Shown: one piece after another, positions 1 to 12,937 of the stretch
Layout of the letters: every line of letters begins with the position of its first letter
Numbering within the stretch: position 1 is the stretch's first letter
From: Xestospongia bergquistia
Taxonomy: Eukaryota > Porifera > Demospongiae > Haplosclerida > Petrosiidae
NCBI GenBank assembly: GCA_963965975.1
Contig: OZ014420.1
Coordinates: 1,142,001-1,206,000 of the forward strand
Reading direction: 5' to 3'
DNA length: 64,000 nt
The notes under the pieces: model-generated
What the model saw: the letters and a program-made list of their open reading frames with translations, nothing else
What the model was told of the DNA's origin: nothing
The model's database searches: none
Position numbers and translations under genes: made by a program

Positions 1-3000
1 AAAGCAAACAAAAGACATCATGGGAACATTTGGAGCTTAGGACCTATGGTAATTTAATAGTCTAACACAATTACATTCTCACCTTCAACAATCACTGTGA
101 TATTATTGGAGTAGTATTCTGTGATCACTGATTTATTCAGTAGAAAGTTACTGAAACAAGTAAATGTATAATTTCCAGATATATTCAATGGCATTAGTAA
201 TTGACTACAATTATCCAAATTATTACTGTGTTCAGTAACATTATGTGAAGTACTTCCACTGTGTATATATGACCATTCAGTTTTTATTAGTCTCAGTAGT
301 TCTGTTGATTTATAATAAGAACAACAGTTTATAGTTACTTCATTATATCCTGGATAATCCAGTAGTATAGGATGACTTGTATTAATGACAACTCTAATAT
401 CTACAATATGAATTACTCTAATAATGAGAATGAAATAATTAAATACTTACCAATCACAGTTAGTTTGACATTAGTTGTAGCATTTCTTCCAATAACAAAA
501 GGTGATTCCTTAGAGACAGTAACTAGACAAGTGTACACTCCTGTATTTGATACATTCAGATTATATAGTTGAAGTAATGAGGACTGTGATATGTTATTAG
601 GAGATAGTGTGGTTGTGTAATTCTTTAATAGTTCTTGTTTATTTCTCCATTCAAAGTGTGCAGTGACTCTCTCATCAACAATATTGTAGGTATCATTTAA
701 TGTAACATTACAAGTTAGGTTAATATTAGTACCAGTATTATAATAGAGCTCCAATAAAGATATTGTGATAACAATATCAGGTACTAAAATAGTACACAAA
801 TATACACAATATAATTATAGTAACTTACTTTTGTCTCTCACATCAATACTCTTACTAGTTTTACTTGACAGAACATAAAGAGTATTACTAGAAACATTAA
901 CATGACAAGTATAAGTTGTTGCATCTGATAATTTTAAGTTCTTTATTGCAAATATTGCTGAAGATGATAAGTTAGTTGGAGTAATGTGTGTTGTATAGTT
1001 TTTCACACTAATATCTCCTTTCTTCCACTCAAATAGTGCAGTAGTATTGATATCAACATTATCATTTAGTTTAATATCACATATCAAAGTGACACCATTC
1101 TCACTGTTATAATGACTTACAACAGTGATATCCACTAATACTATAATGTAAGTGATAAGACAGTGAACCTAAAAATATCACAACTCACTTTGTACAGTTA
1201 CAGTGGTATTAGCTGTCTTATTTCTTGTCTTATCATTACCAATCCAAGCTACACAGTAGTATAAACCAGCTAAGGAAGTTTTTATTGAATTGATTTGTAA
1301 TGTTTGTCCAAAAATATAATCAAACCCGATTAGTTTAAGATCAGTAAGAGTGTAATGAGAAGTATTATCAATTTTTTGACCATTCCTTTGCCACTCAATG
1401 TTGATCAGATGAATACCACGAGAATCAATTTTAGTATTCAGGAAACCAATGCACACTAGACCCTCAGTAAAGTAAATGATACTGACATAAGTGTCTAAAA
1501 TAATACAAATAATTTTTGGGCAATATTTGAGTACATTACTAACCTTTAACAGTGACAGTAATAGTTCTGTTCTGTACTTCACAACTTGATGGATTTCTAT
1601 TTACTGATATAGTACATGTATATTGTGTATTATTAAGAGATGGTATCACTGTAGGTAGAACTAATGTATTGTCAACAACCACAATACTACCACTTGAGTT
1701 ACTCCATCTTATACTTAGATCTGTCAATGTACTGTTCACACACTGTATTTCAGCTCTACCACCCAGTATTAAGTTTGTAAAACTAGTTTTATTCTTGTCA
1801 ATGCTATTGATATCTGAAACAAAATTAGCATTAAATTAAATTTTATTTAATTTACCTTTTAAACACAGATCAGTAATGTTAGTAGTAACATTATGTCCAA
1901 CAATATTAGCACTACAGGTATATATTCCAGCATCTCTTGTCTGTACTTGTGAGATAGTTAGTGTAGTAATAAAAAATGATGACACAGTTGATGTTGGTGA
2001 AATAGAGATATTTTCATCAGTTATAGAATTATTGTTATGAAACCATTTGATTAGTAGAGAAGATATATTAGGACCAATTTTATTATTGAGAGTGATACTA
2101 CATTGAATTATCACCATATCACCAATGGTATGAGACAGGACTGGCTCCATAGAAACAAATGATACTCTAGTATCTAAAAATTGAAGGAATAACAATATTG
2201 CAAAGTTCAATATTATAACTTACCTCTTACAGTGAGTGGAATATTTTTTGTTAAGTTTGTAGACAACAAATCTGATGATACATGACATGTATATACTAAA
2301 CTGTTATAAGATGGTATCACTGGATTTAATATCAGTTGTTCTGACATAATAGTACCACCATTATTAGGTAACACCCATATTATATCACTGTTAGATATAG
2401 AGGGTATTGTAGTACAGGTAATGATAGCTTTACTACCAACAATAAGATCAGTATAATCACCAGTAATAGTGATATTGGGAACTATAGAAAGAATAAAGTT
2501 GAGGATACTTTAAAAATTTTTATTGACATTTAACGAGATCATACTAACCTTGAATTATAAGTAAAGCTTTAGATGTTATGATATCACTTGATATGACGTA
2601 TTGATTATGTCTGGTAGTACTAAGATAGGAAGAACAGATATACTCTCCAGCATATGATAACTTCAAATTATTGAGATGATGTTGTAAAGTGTGATTTGTA
2701 TAGTCATTAAATGTTGTATATGATTTGATAGTGATATCTCCATATTTCCATTGTATAGTTACATTAGTATCCACATCAACCAGAGAGGAGGATGGATATA
2801 TAGTAGTACAAGTGAGAGTAACATTAGTTCCAACATCATAATATGACTTTAAGGGATCAATAGTAATGGAATATGTCAGATTATTAGGAACTGTGGAATA
2901 GAATAGAAGATTTAAAAGTATATTTGATACTTAGAGCAGTTCCATATAAGAATACATTAGTTTCATACTTACATTTCACTGTCACATTATTGAGGTCTCT

Positions 3001-6000
3001 CATACTCCTATGAAACAACTTCCCTATCCATGCTATACATGTGTATTGACCAGCTATTGAAGCTCTCACTTGTACAAATTCTACTTTGCTCTCAAACATC
3101 CTTGTCCCTACACTAGTAGTTGAGTGAACTCTGTAGTTGTTTGAGAATAAAGATACATCATTCCTAGTTCCATTATAATGATACCAGATCACATTCACTA
3201 TATTGTCTAGTTTAGTAGTATTGACATCAGTGTTAGTAGTAATGACACATGATAAATTTTGAGGTGTGGAGAGGTTCAAAGACTTTACAGAAATGTTGAT
3301 GTTTGTCACAAAAGTATCTAATGACAATAACTCAAAATAAAAGTGTATTTATGTTATTATTATTATTATTATTGTTATTTATATTTCACTTTAATTTACC
3401 TCTCACAGTAAGTAATATATCTTTTGTTTGAGCCTTACAGCTGTCAGGATTACCATCTACTGTAATGATACATGTATACCTGGTATTGTTGTTCACAGTA
3501 ATTATCAGAGGATTATTAAATACTACATCAGATGAATTCCATTGAGTAATTACTCCTGATCCTCTATAACCTGAAGTACAGTTATACTCTTTGATATCTC
3601 CCAGTCTTAAGTTAGTGTAGTTTCCATTAATTGCTATATTGTCAACTGAGCAAAGGAAAACAAATAATTATTATAGTTTATTGTAAAATTATATTTTTAG
3701 AATTTAATTTGCCATCATCAACTATAACGAAAATGTTTATAGCAATTTATTTTTACCTGCTACACATAGATTTGTGATATTAGTCACTACATCACTATCA
3801 ACAATACCAGTTCTACATTCATACACTCCAGCATTTTCAGGTTGAACAGATGTGATATTCAGTACAATAGTAATTGTATTACTGGTATATTTGTTCTGAT
3901 CAAATATCTCACTCCTGTTAGTTATATCAATGTTATTATGATACCAGTGATAGCTAAGTACTGATAGATCAGGACCGATGGCTGTATTAAGAGTAATGTT
4001 ACATACAATAACTGTTGATCTTTCAATATATCCTGCTTGTAGTGATAACATAGAGACATGTGCCACAGTAGTATCTATATTGAAATTATAATAATGTTAA
4101 TATAATTATCATATATATTACTTTGTACTGTTACAGTAAAATATAGTATTTGAAGAAACTTCGCACACAAAATGCTCAATGTTAATGTGAACTAATGTGA
4201 CTTAAGTGTCTGAAATCATACAAATAGTATTTTATAAAATGTAAGTACATTACTAACCTCTCACAGTGACAGTAATAGTTCTGTTCTGTATTTCACAACT
4301 TGATGGATTTCTAGTTACTGCTATAGTACAAGTATATTGTGTACTATTAAGAGATGGTATCACTGTAGGTAGAACTAATGTATTGTCAACAACCACAGTA
4401 CTGCCACTTGAGTTACTCCATATTATACTTAGATCTGTGAATGTACTGTTCACACACTGTATTTCAGCTTTACTACCCAGTATTAAGTTTGTAAAACTGT
4501 CATCATTCTTGTCAATGATATTACTCTTTGAAACTAAATTAGTATTGAATTAATATAATTATAGAGATTTAATTTACCTTTTAAACACAGATCATTAGTT
4601 CCAATAGTAGCATTATGTCCAACAATGTTAGCACTACAGGTATATATTCCAGCATCTCTTGTCTGTACTTGTGATATAGTTAGTGTAGTAATGAATAATG
4701 ATGAGACAGTTGATGTTGGTGAAATAGAGATGTGTTCATCAGTTATAGAGTTATTGTTATGAAACCATTTGATTTGTAGAGAAGATATATTTGGACCAAT
4801 TTTATTATTAAGAATGATGTTACATTGAATTATCACCATATCACTAATGGTATGGGACTGGACTGGCTTCATAAAAACTGAAGATACTTTAGTATCTGAA
4901 AATTGAGGGAACAACAATACTGCAAAGATCAATACTATCACTTACCTTTTACAATGAGTGTAATATTTTTTGTTAAGTTGATAGATAACAAATTTGATGA
5001 TATATGACATGTATATACTAAATTGTTATAAGATGGTATCACTGGATTTAATATTAGTTGTTCTGACATAATAGTACCACCATTATTAGGTAACAACCAT
5101 ATTATATTACTGTTAGATATAGAGGGTATTGTAGTACAGGTAATGATAGCTTTACTACCAACAATAATATCAGTATAATCACCAGTAATAGTGATATTAG
5201 GAACTATTATAGTAATAGATGGAATCAGATTGATAATGTTTTGTCTGTCAGTAATAAATGCTGTCCTACCTCCAGGTTGGTAGTAGACAGATAATGGACC
5301 AAGTTCAAAACTGATACTATCTCTTATTCTTGGAGTAGTGTCAGTGGTCCTGTATTGAATTACTCTATTAGCTTGTACGTTAAATATATATCCTCCTGAT
5401 ATTGTACTCCAGGTCAAAGTGTTCAAGCTATAAGAAACATTATCAGTAGCTCGAAGAGTATAATTGTCTATGCCATCCAGAATAATAATATTACAACCTC
5501 CAATTGTTAACACAGTCTTTCCAAGTGAATTATTATGTACATCTATATCAAACACAGGATTGTTAACAAGATCAATTACATTAGGTGCATTGACAAGAAC
5601 AGCTTGGTTACCATTGATATAAAGTCGATAAGAACTGTCCACTGATATAGTCTCATCTGAAGCACTAGGATAGATAAAAATATTCTGTGCACCAGCTCTA
5701 TAGTATGTTAACTGAGAAATACTAGTAAATGGTCCTCTAGAGTCAGCAGGTGATAAAGTAATAGTACCACTATTATATTGAATAGAATCACCATTTCGTA
5801 AAGCCAAATTCATGAAGCCTGTGATATCAACAATGTTGTTACCATTCAGTGTCAATGAAGTAACACCATTACTCCACGTTGCTGTGAAGGTAGCAGTACT
5901 AGCAGTAATTGTTCGAGTACCAGTAGCAGAAGTGATAGCATTTTGTGTAGACTGAGATGCTGTAAAAAAAGCAGTGTCACCACTGATATATAAAACCCCT

Positions 6001-9000
6001 GGTCCTGAGACAGGAGGAATAGTACCTCCATTAATTGAAAATGTATTACCACCAGAACCAGAGGAAGTCTCAGATGCAAAGAATGCAATACCAGAGATGG
6101 TGTTTGAAGGAGGATATGATATTTGTTGTCGTATATGTGTTAGTGTAACACCTGAAGCTATATTGATACTTTGACTTATGTCAGATAATGTTATCACATT
6201 AAATCCTGCAAAGCGTAGAGCATTACCTGAGACAATGAACTGAGCTGTAGGAGTTCCTCCACTTCTATAAAAGTCTATAATTTCTTGGAAGATATTATTA
6301 GTTATCCTTGAACCAATCAAAAACACAGCATTTGTATTGCTGATAAAAAAGGAATCATACTCCAGAAATGTAGTCTCTATATTTTGAAATGGAGTATCCT
6401 CAAAACCTCTATCTCCAATACGAATAACTCGATCAATAGGTGAATAACTAGATGAACCAACTTGTAAAACTTTAGAAGATGAATAGCTCACTGCTCCAGC
6501 AGCATTGTTTAAAACAGTAGAAGATGTTATAATGATAGCTCCTTGTGTTGAAAACTCAAAATTAAATGAGACATTCCCTCCATTGACAATGCTAACACTA
6601 AATAGACCACCAAGAGTTTTGAATAAGTAAGTATTTAAAGTATCACTCTGAGAATAGACAGCAACAAATTGGTTTCTAAAACTATCTTGTTGAACAAGAA
6701 GCAATCCAGTAGGTATATCCTGAACTCCTTTAGTACCACTAAATCCATACGCAATACCCAAGGAAGAAATATAGTAGTATCTGGTGATACCAGCTGCTGT
6801 AAAGCCTGCTACTCCAGTATAATATGTAATATTATTTCCAGAATATGTTATTGTCTCATTAGTGGTGTTGAGATAACGTACAAAACTATAGCCAGATAAC
6901 TGCATCACTGTTGTACCATCAATAATTAAATTGTTACCAATAGTAATAGTGGAAGGATTAGTCACTTGATAACCGGGACCACTATTAAAACCTCCATCAG
7001 GTTGAATTTCATGAGTGAAGGTATATTGGATGCGTTGTGTATTAAAGATAATCATAATTGTTGTTGTATTGTCATTGGCTACATGAATATTGACTATTGA
7101 GGAAGTGTTTAAATGAAATGCTCCTGGTGTATAAGGAGGATCTGGAGGTGGATCTAGATAATAAAATATAATATAGTAATTGTTTGAGCATTGTCTCTAT
7201 GTTTGCTGTTTGTATCATGATGAAGCCATCCATAAAAGACACTCCCTATTAATGTAGTATGTTGTACCATTTGTACCAAAATATCCTGATGATTGTGGGA
7301 GGGGTATCGTCAGTGTTATACTATCGTTACTAGACCCATTTCAAACTTCCTAAACTTCAAACACTGATTTTAAAGTTTAGGAAGTGCACAAGTAATAAAC
7401 CATTCCCATTATTATAATATTAACTTAATAACTTCAATCAACCACTGTCTCTTAGCTTGATGAATGAAATTATACACTGTACTATTGAATACAATATAAT
7501 TGTATATTCACTGTTCTTTAAGGGACATAAATATATGAGTTTGTGCCTTTGATAATAGCCTATTATTTTGTGATACACTTTCTCATTGCATTAGCAATGA
7601 GAAAAGCATAATTATAGTGTTCATAATAATATATACAATATATAATTAATAACTATGTTATTGTCTTACTTGCATCACAGCTCTGTTGATTACAGGTCTC
7701 AAACCAAACAGGTTGTCCATTAATAAAATAATCAGCAAAGGGACAGCAATTTTCAGTAAGTGTTTGTGAGCAAATTGGATAAACAATACCAGTCTGATCT
7801 ACACACTCTGGTAACATAGTCCTGACACCACCACCACAAGAGACAGTACACTAAAGAATAGAAGATAAATCTTAAATCATGTTTTTTATCATGATTAGTT
7901 TAACAATTCAACTGTGACCAATGAACTCTCACTTTATAATTTATTAAAGGAGAGGAAATGGATTCCAAATGGAAGCCCACCAACTAAATTATCTTTCGTT
8001 ACAAAGCATGCATAAAGTTCAATATATTATATTAATATATATTACTTACATTTGAAGGACCACCTGTTACTACAGTGAGCATTCTTATGGCTTGTCTCTT
8101 TGTCTATATAAAAATAATAACAATAAATCATTAGCTATGCCAGTATGTAATTATATCCACCATATTATTTTAATCTATCTGTATATGTCTATCAATTTAA
8201 ACATTGTCAAAACATACCCTAATAATTGTGATAATCACATTATACATAACATTTATCTTTAGCTGTTGCTATTCATTATAAATATTTGCTACAATTTTTT
8301 GAAAAAAGTGGAAACATATTCAATATTTATAGTCTCAATTTATTCACCATAGCTAGTTGAGTTGATAATACACTGAACATGATATAGATCATAACTTATG
8401 TTCATACATCAGATTTGTAATATTTCCAAATAAGGTTACACATGTTAGCTTATAATTCTGTTATAGTAAGGAAAGTTAAAAGATAGCTTATAATTCTGTT
8501 ATAGTAAGGAAAGTTATTACAATAACATGTGGTCATGTTATTGTAATAACTTTTGCTATAATTAATTTAATTATTATAATTGTTCTACTCACTGGTGAGA
8601 TATCACTTAGCCTTATTGGTAATGTTCTCAAATTTCTCAATAGTAACTAAAACTTAGTTGCTTAAAAACCACATATCATGAAAATTAAATGAGAATAAAA
8701 AAAACAAAAGAAGTAGCTACAAGTGGGGCAACAAAAATCTTTAGCCAAAATTTGCTAAATAATAATCACCATAACAAACTATAGCTAATGAAAAACCACA
8801 TAACATGAAAATTTAATGAGAATAAACACTTAAAGTAGCTATGGGGAGAATAACAAAAACGATTATTATCACAAAACTATAACTGAGCTTTTAAAAAAAT
8901 TAAATCAAGTCATACACTTTACATGATTCTGTGAAGCAATGCTACAAAGCATGTCAGAAATGCCTTAACAATGCTCTTCATATATTAATGTAACTCAAAA

Positions 9001-9216
9001 AGGTTTGGGAGCAGTTTATTTATTATACAAAACGGGTGCTAATTATAGAGTGAAACAGTAAATTGTTTTCATTTCCATTTCAAGTACGTACTGTTAAATG
9101 TGATCTTACAACAACCAGCCTCACAGCTGCAAACATTAACTAAATAAAAGAAAAGAGAGTTATATCATATAAGTCTCCCTTAATACACTCACCAAAATAA
9201 TCCCAACAGGAGCCAT
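1..9216 (-). CDS. G1: TSP1/novel-module/Ig receptor, paralogue of G3 (partial, runs off left edge)
   Basis: Multi-exon gene starting at 9216. The signal peptide is split over three phase-0 exons (9193-9216, 9092-9139, 8050-8103) and begins MAPVGIIL, followed by a hydrophobic run. Then come a TSP1-like exon (7670-7850), one 2.2-kb exon (4946-7153) and 13 Ig-like exons: 4578-4895, 4258-4533, 3757-4074, 3400-3645, 2973-3317, 2549-2890, 2224-2481, 1856-2173, 1544-1813, 1189-1494, 829-1140, 451-783 and 83-400. All are bounded by GT/AG sites and all Ig exons are phase 1-1, with lengths divisible by three. No lesion was seen. Bases 1-82 are intron, matching the intron before G3's 17659-17943 exon. 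By analogy with G3, an Ig-EGF-Ig, HormR, GAIN and 7TM part should lie left of the window (inference). G1 has seven Ig exons that G3 lacks. Confidence 0.82.
83..4895 (-). other. G1 array of 13 single-exon Ig-like domains with internal duplication
   Basis: Each exon encodes one Ig-like domain of 82-115 residues with the usual Cys, Trp and a late YTC or YxC motif (for example DAGIYTC in 4578-4895 and 1856-2173). Exons 2224-2481, 1856-2173 and 1544-1813 are close copies of the Ig at the 3' end of the 4946-7153 exon, of 4578-4895 and of 4258-4533. A block of about 2.7 kb therefore appears to have been duplicated, or lost in G3, adding seven domains. Exon 83-400 has a CC pair and several extra Cys. 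Many NxT/NxS sequons are present, fitting an extracellular glycoprotein. The ORFs on the opposite strand here are shadows. Confidence 0.8.
4946..7153 (-). other. G1 exon of 2,208 nt: repeated beta-rich modules of unknown family ending in an Ig
   Basis: Single uninterrupted coding exon, phase 1 at both ends, about 736 codons. It begins with a Pro-rich linker (PPPDPPYTPG) after the TSP1 exon. It then shows several modules that open with a strand such as LTIGGCNIIILDG or LTLNGNNIVDITG, have a central polar stretch, and close with a segment such as LYISGDTAFFTASQ or YYQPGGRTAFITDRQNIINL. The last ~85 residues are an Ig-like domain (ITCTT ... WLLP ... LVYTCH). Composition is rich in Ile, Thr, Ser, Gly and Asn and nearly Cys-free before the Ig, which suggests beta-solenoid or beta-sandwich repeats (inference). 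I do not recognise the module. The G3 counterpart is 20191-22401. Confidence 0.8.
7154..9192 (-). other. Long 5' introns of G1 (7154-7669, 7851-8049, 8104-9091, 9140-9192)
   Basis: These are the only long introns in G1 and are colinear with 22402-24967 in G3, with small indels. They hold AT-rich sequence, a direct repeat of about 40 nt (agatagcttataattctgtt and following, at ~8448 and ~8481) that is single-copy in G3, and no further coding exon that I can support. Regulatory elements may sit in these introns, but none is recognisable by eye. Confidence 0.5.
7670..7850 (-). other. G1 TSP1-like exon
   Basis: 181-nt exon read in phase 0 from TGT at 7850. It encodes CTVSCGGGVRTMLPEC followed by six more Cys and ends QQSCDA. 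The CxxSCGGGxR pattern is the core of thrombospondin type 1 repeats. The usual leading Trp is missing; the preceding exon contributes only GGPSN. The G3 copy is at 23532-23712. TSP1 repeats occur in adhesion and guidance proteins and bind matrix or sugars; the ligand here is unknown. Confidence 0.75.
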
Positions 9217-9292
9217 GTCACACAAAATTTCTCTAACAAGAGTTTAAAAGAAGCCATAAAACATCGAAAGATTTAATTTAACTATTCATATG

Positions 9293-9406
9293 GCACAGGA
9301 AGTGCATACTACAATGAGAAATTAATATTATACCCCAGACCCAAAATCCTAAACATTAGAACCTAAATCTATTAATTTCACATTGGAGTATGCACTTCCC
9401 GTGTCG
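9293..9406. repeat. Short inverted-repeat element (MITE-like)
   Basis: The ends form imperfect inverted arms of about 35 nt: left ACAGGAAGTGCATACTACAA, right complement ACACGGGAAGTGCATACTCC, around an AT-rich centre containing aaatcctaaacatta. A related copy with an eroded left end lies at 25062-25175, in the same position relative to the paralogous gene. It therefore predates the segmental duplication. The rest of 9217-9814 is intergenic, homologous to the 3' flanks at 25.2-25.5 kb and 42.5-42.77 kb. Confidence 0.6.
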
Positions 9407-9814
9407 TACAAACTATAATTTTGTTCACATTTAAATAGCAACTTTTGAGCAGTAATATATATTTATATAGGAAGTCTTTACTTCTAAAATTAGCATGGTT
9501 ATTTGCAGTATTTAAAGTGTATTTCCATTATATTGGAAAACTTAGGTTCTATTGAGTTAGACTTTCCTATTTGTTGATGCATGTGCACGCAAAGTAAAGA
9601 GGAGTGTCTAACTCAACAAATGTAGATTAAAGCTCTGTCTACTTGGTTAACATATTCAAAAAACCTTTTTCTAGAAAAATGAGCTACAACTTTAAAGTAA
9701 ACTAACATACATTACTTTAAAACAAAACTATACTAGATTTAACATAACAAAGTTGTTTTAGTATAGCTAAACACAAACACAAATAAAAATTGTTTGTTTT
9801 TGAGACTGAAATTA

Positions 9815-12800
9815 TCATTGATATTGCTCTTCTTCTTCTTCTCTTTGTAACTTTTTCTTTTCATCTACTTCATATGTAGTAAACGATATCTCAACTGACG
9901 CATTATCTTCTATCACTTTACCAATCTCCATATCATCTAGAACTATAGTAGAGGGGAGACAATCACTTTCTTTCTCTACATTCAATTGAAGAGTTCCAAC
10001 ATTTCCTGAATTCTTTTTTAAAGTGGAAATTTTTACAGCCATGGACAGAAGTCTCTCTTAAACTACCACCAATAACTGTTTTTCTACCACCTTTTCGGTT
10101 TTTAATAGAAAATGTTGACAATCCTAGTTCACTGACATCTTTGCCTGTGATACCAAAGAACCATCGCTTCCAGTAATTTTTAACTTCTTTTGAACGAAGA
10201 CATTGCATTATAAAAATGAACAGACCATGGAAGGCAGTGATGATCCCGAACAATGCAGCAAAGAGATTTTGCAATGTCTTGTTGGTGTGGATATCTTGAG
10301 TAGCTAACAGTCCAATACCTCATCCTAACCCAAATGAGACTGACAATGTTATTGCTATGATCAGTTGTTGGCGTATATTGTCTTTCTTTGATTTGGTATC
10401 TTTTGCTTGAAGTTGAGAGGTTTTATGTACAAGAGAGACAATGATGATAAAAAAGACTACCCAATTGAACAAGTAGATGATCAGAAATGGAACTATCATA
10501 CCAATATAGTAAGGTTCATTAAAGGCTCGACAGCTGTGTACAAAAATATACAAACATTTTGTAATAAACTAGAAAATGATACTACTTACAAATGATCACT
10601 CAAGTAGTTTTTGTAGTTGGGAGCAAAACAGAACAAAACAATAAAGAATGGAGTAACTATAAAAATGAAAGATCTCAACTAATATTATAGTCAATTATTA
10701 CATTTGAATACTTACCCCAAGATGAAATCATAGCTTTCAATACAAAGTGATAAATTTTTCTTCCAAGGACAATCACCAAATTTATATACAAGTTGATAGC
10801 TTCAGCAGCCATTATCATGAATGTTACTAAGAAGAAATACTGCAATACAGCAGCTATAGCAGCACAAGACATCCTTCATTTGACCTGTCTCCATATCCAT
10901 CTTTAAAAAAGATGCAGGTAAATGTCAGTCAATACACTCTGAACTTACTATCTAGAGATTGATTCCAGAATGAACATACTGGAGATGATCCATTTACAGT
11001 CTAAATTTAAGAAGGACAAATAGGTAACATTAGACTTATAACTACTTACTGGCTTAACCAAAAAATTAAGATTTACTGGAGGATTAAGTCCTCTTAGGGT
11101 GTCTTTTCCAACAACAGCAGTTGAGATCACAACACTACCAACCTCTAGGAAATTATTATTCCTTCGCAAGAACAGAGAGTCAGTGGTAAAGATTGAATGA
11201 GTAATTCTAGTATTATTAGTAACATTTGGAAGTGTACTTAGTAAATTGTTTGGTAAATTAATAGCTGCAGTAGTTAGTTGTTGACTATCCATTCCAAACA
11301 CCAAATTTATTTCCATCTGTAAACCCTCTATAATTTACACTGAATGTTTGACCAAATTGTTTGAATTCTTCAATATTCACTTGTTGTATAGATACAGCAA
11401 ATGATTTCTGTATGATTATCACTGGTTCAGAAATGTTTTTGATTGGAATATTCTCCACAATTGATTCAATGGCTTCTAAAATTCTAAATAAAGACATAAT
11501 ATAAAGTATATTTTTAATTTTGTCTTTAAACTAACTTAGAGGATGTATTGGATGTTTCTTGACTATCCTGTAAAATATCTTTATTAATATTTAAAATATT
11601 GTCCACAACTTTTAAAAATGTCACTGATAGCTGAATGTTAACAACAAATAGTCACATGTCACATTAAGGCATTTCTTACATCAAGATTCCGTGCGGTATC
11701 TTCAATAGCTGTTGACAATATACTTACACTTGCTGCTACTTCAGTAGAACCTAATTTGTTACTATCACTTGTGAGATTCTCCAGTCGATCCAGCCTTTCT
11801 GCAACAGGAAGCTAAAAAGAATTCAAAGTATATTATTAATATTTACATGTATTTAATTAACATTTCTTAGCTGACATATTTTGCGAGCTAAATCACTAAA
11901 ATTACATGCTGCTACACTTGGTTCAGACCACAAAATTACAATATGAGACGTACTCATAATATTCATCATAATGTACTATTGTTCTGCTAATAGAAATGAT
12001 ATCCATTCCTCCAATGATTAGAATAATATCACCATTTGGTTCAGTACGATTTTCTGGCTCCAGGCAAACAACTTCATTTATAGCACGAATTACATTATCA
12101 CGATTAGTGATTAAAGTACTAAAACCATTTATTGGACGAGGTATGCCCCCAATACCATCAGTTACAATAGTAACAGGACCATCAACACGTATAGCTGTGT
12201 CTCCTGTACTTACAGCTGGAATACTATCACTTCTATTATATTGTATAACTCTGTCACTATTGGTGGTAATATTAAAGATCAAATTACCAGTAGCAGTATC
12301 ATAAACTAGATACCCAGTTGATGAAATGATGGCATATTGTCTTGAGTCAATAGTTGCCCTTGTTGATCCTGTTAAAGTGATTACATCAGCTCCTCCAATT
12401 GTAAGACCAATTCTACCAACACTAATTGCTCTATTAACAACTCTTAAGTTAGCTGGAGGGACAAATGAATTAATAAAATTAATAATACTTTGATCTTCAG
12501 TGAAGAAGGCTTCTCCAGAGAGCTGGTTGATGTAAAGTTTACCAGTTCCTTGTTGATTAGGACCACTTCCTTGATAAAATTGGACACTTGTGCTTCCACT
12601 TTGATAAACACCTAATTTTCGGATGTTGGTAGCAGTAAAAACAACATTATTGTTATTGTCAAGAACAGTCACAACATTATCATTGTATATAACACATTCA
12701 TTACCACTAATGTCCCTTGAAAATCCACCTGTGAGAATAATAACCTGGATAGTACCAATAGATAGATTTTGGCCATTATCTTTATCTATGATACTTGGTG

Positions 12801-12903
12801 GTACACCAGTGGGAGTAGGTGAAGGAGATGGTCATATTGTAGTAGTGGGCAGTACTGTTGGTGGAGTAGTTGTTAATACTATTGGTGGAATAGCTGGTGT
12901 TAA

Positions 12904-12937
<34 letters not shown>

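Noticed and set aside
5852-6174. ORFs in other frames inside the large module exon (also 21100-21416 and 6669-6899)
   Set aside because: Overlap the 2.2-kb exon whose frame is conserved between G1 and G3; they are shadows.
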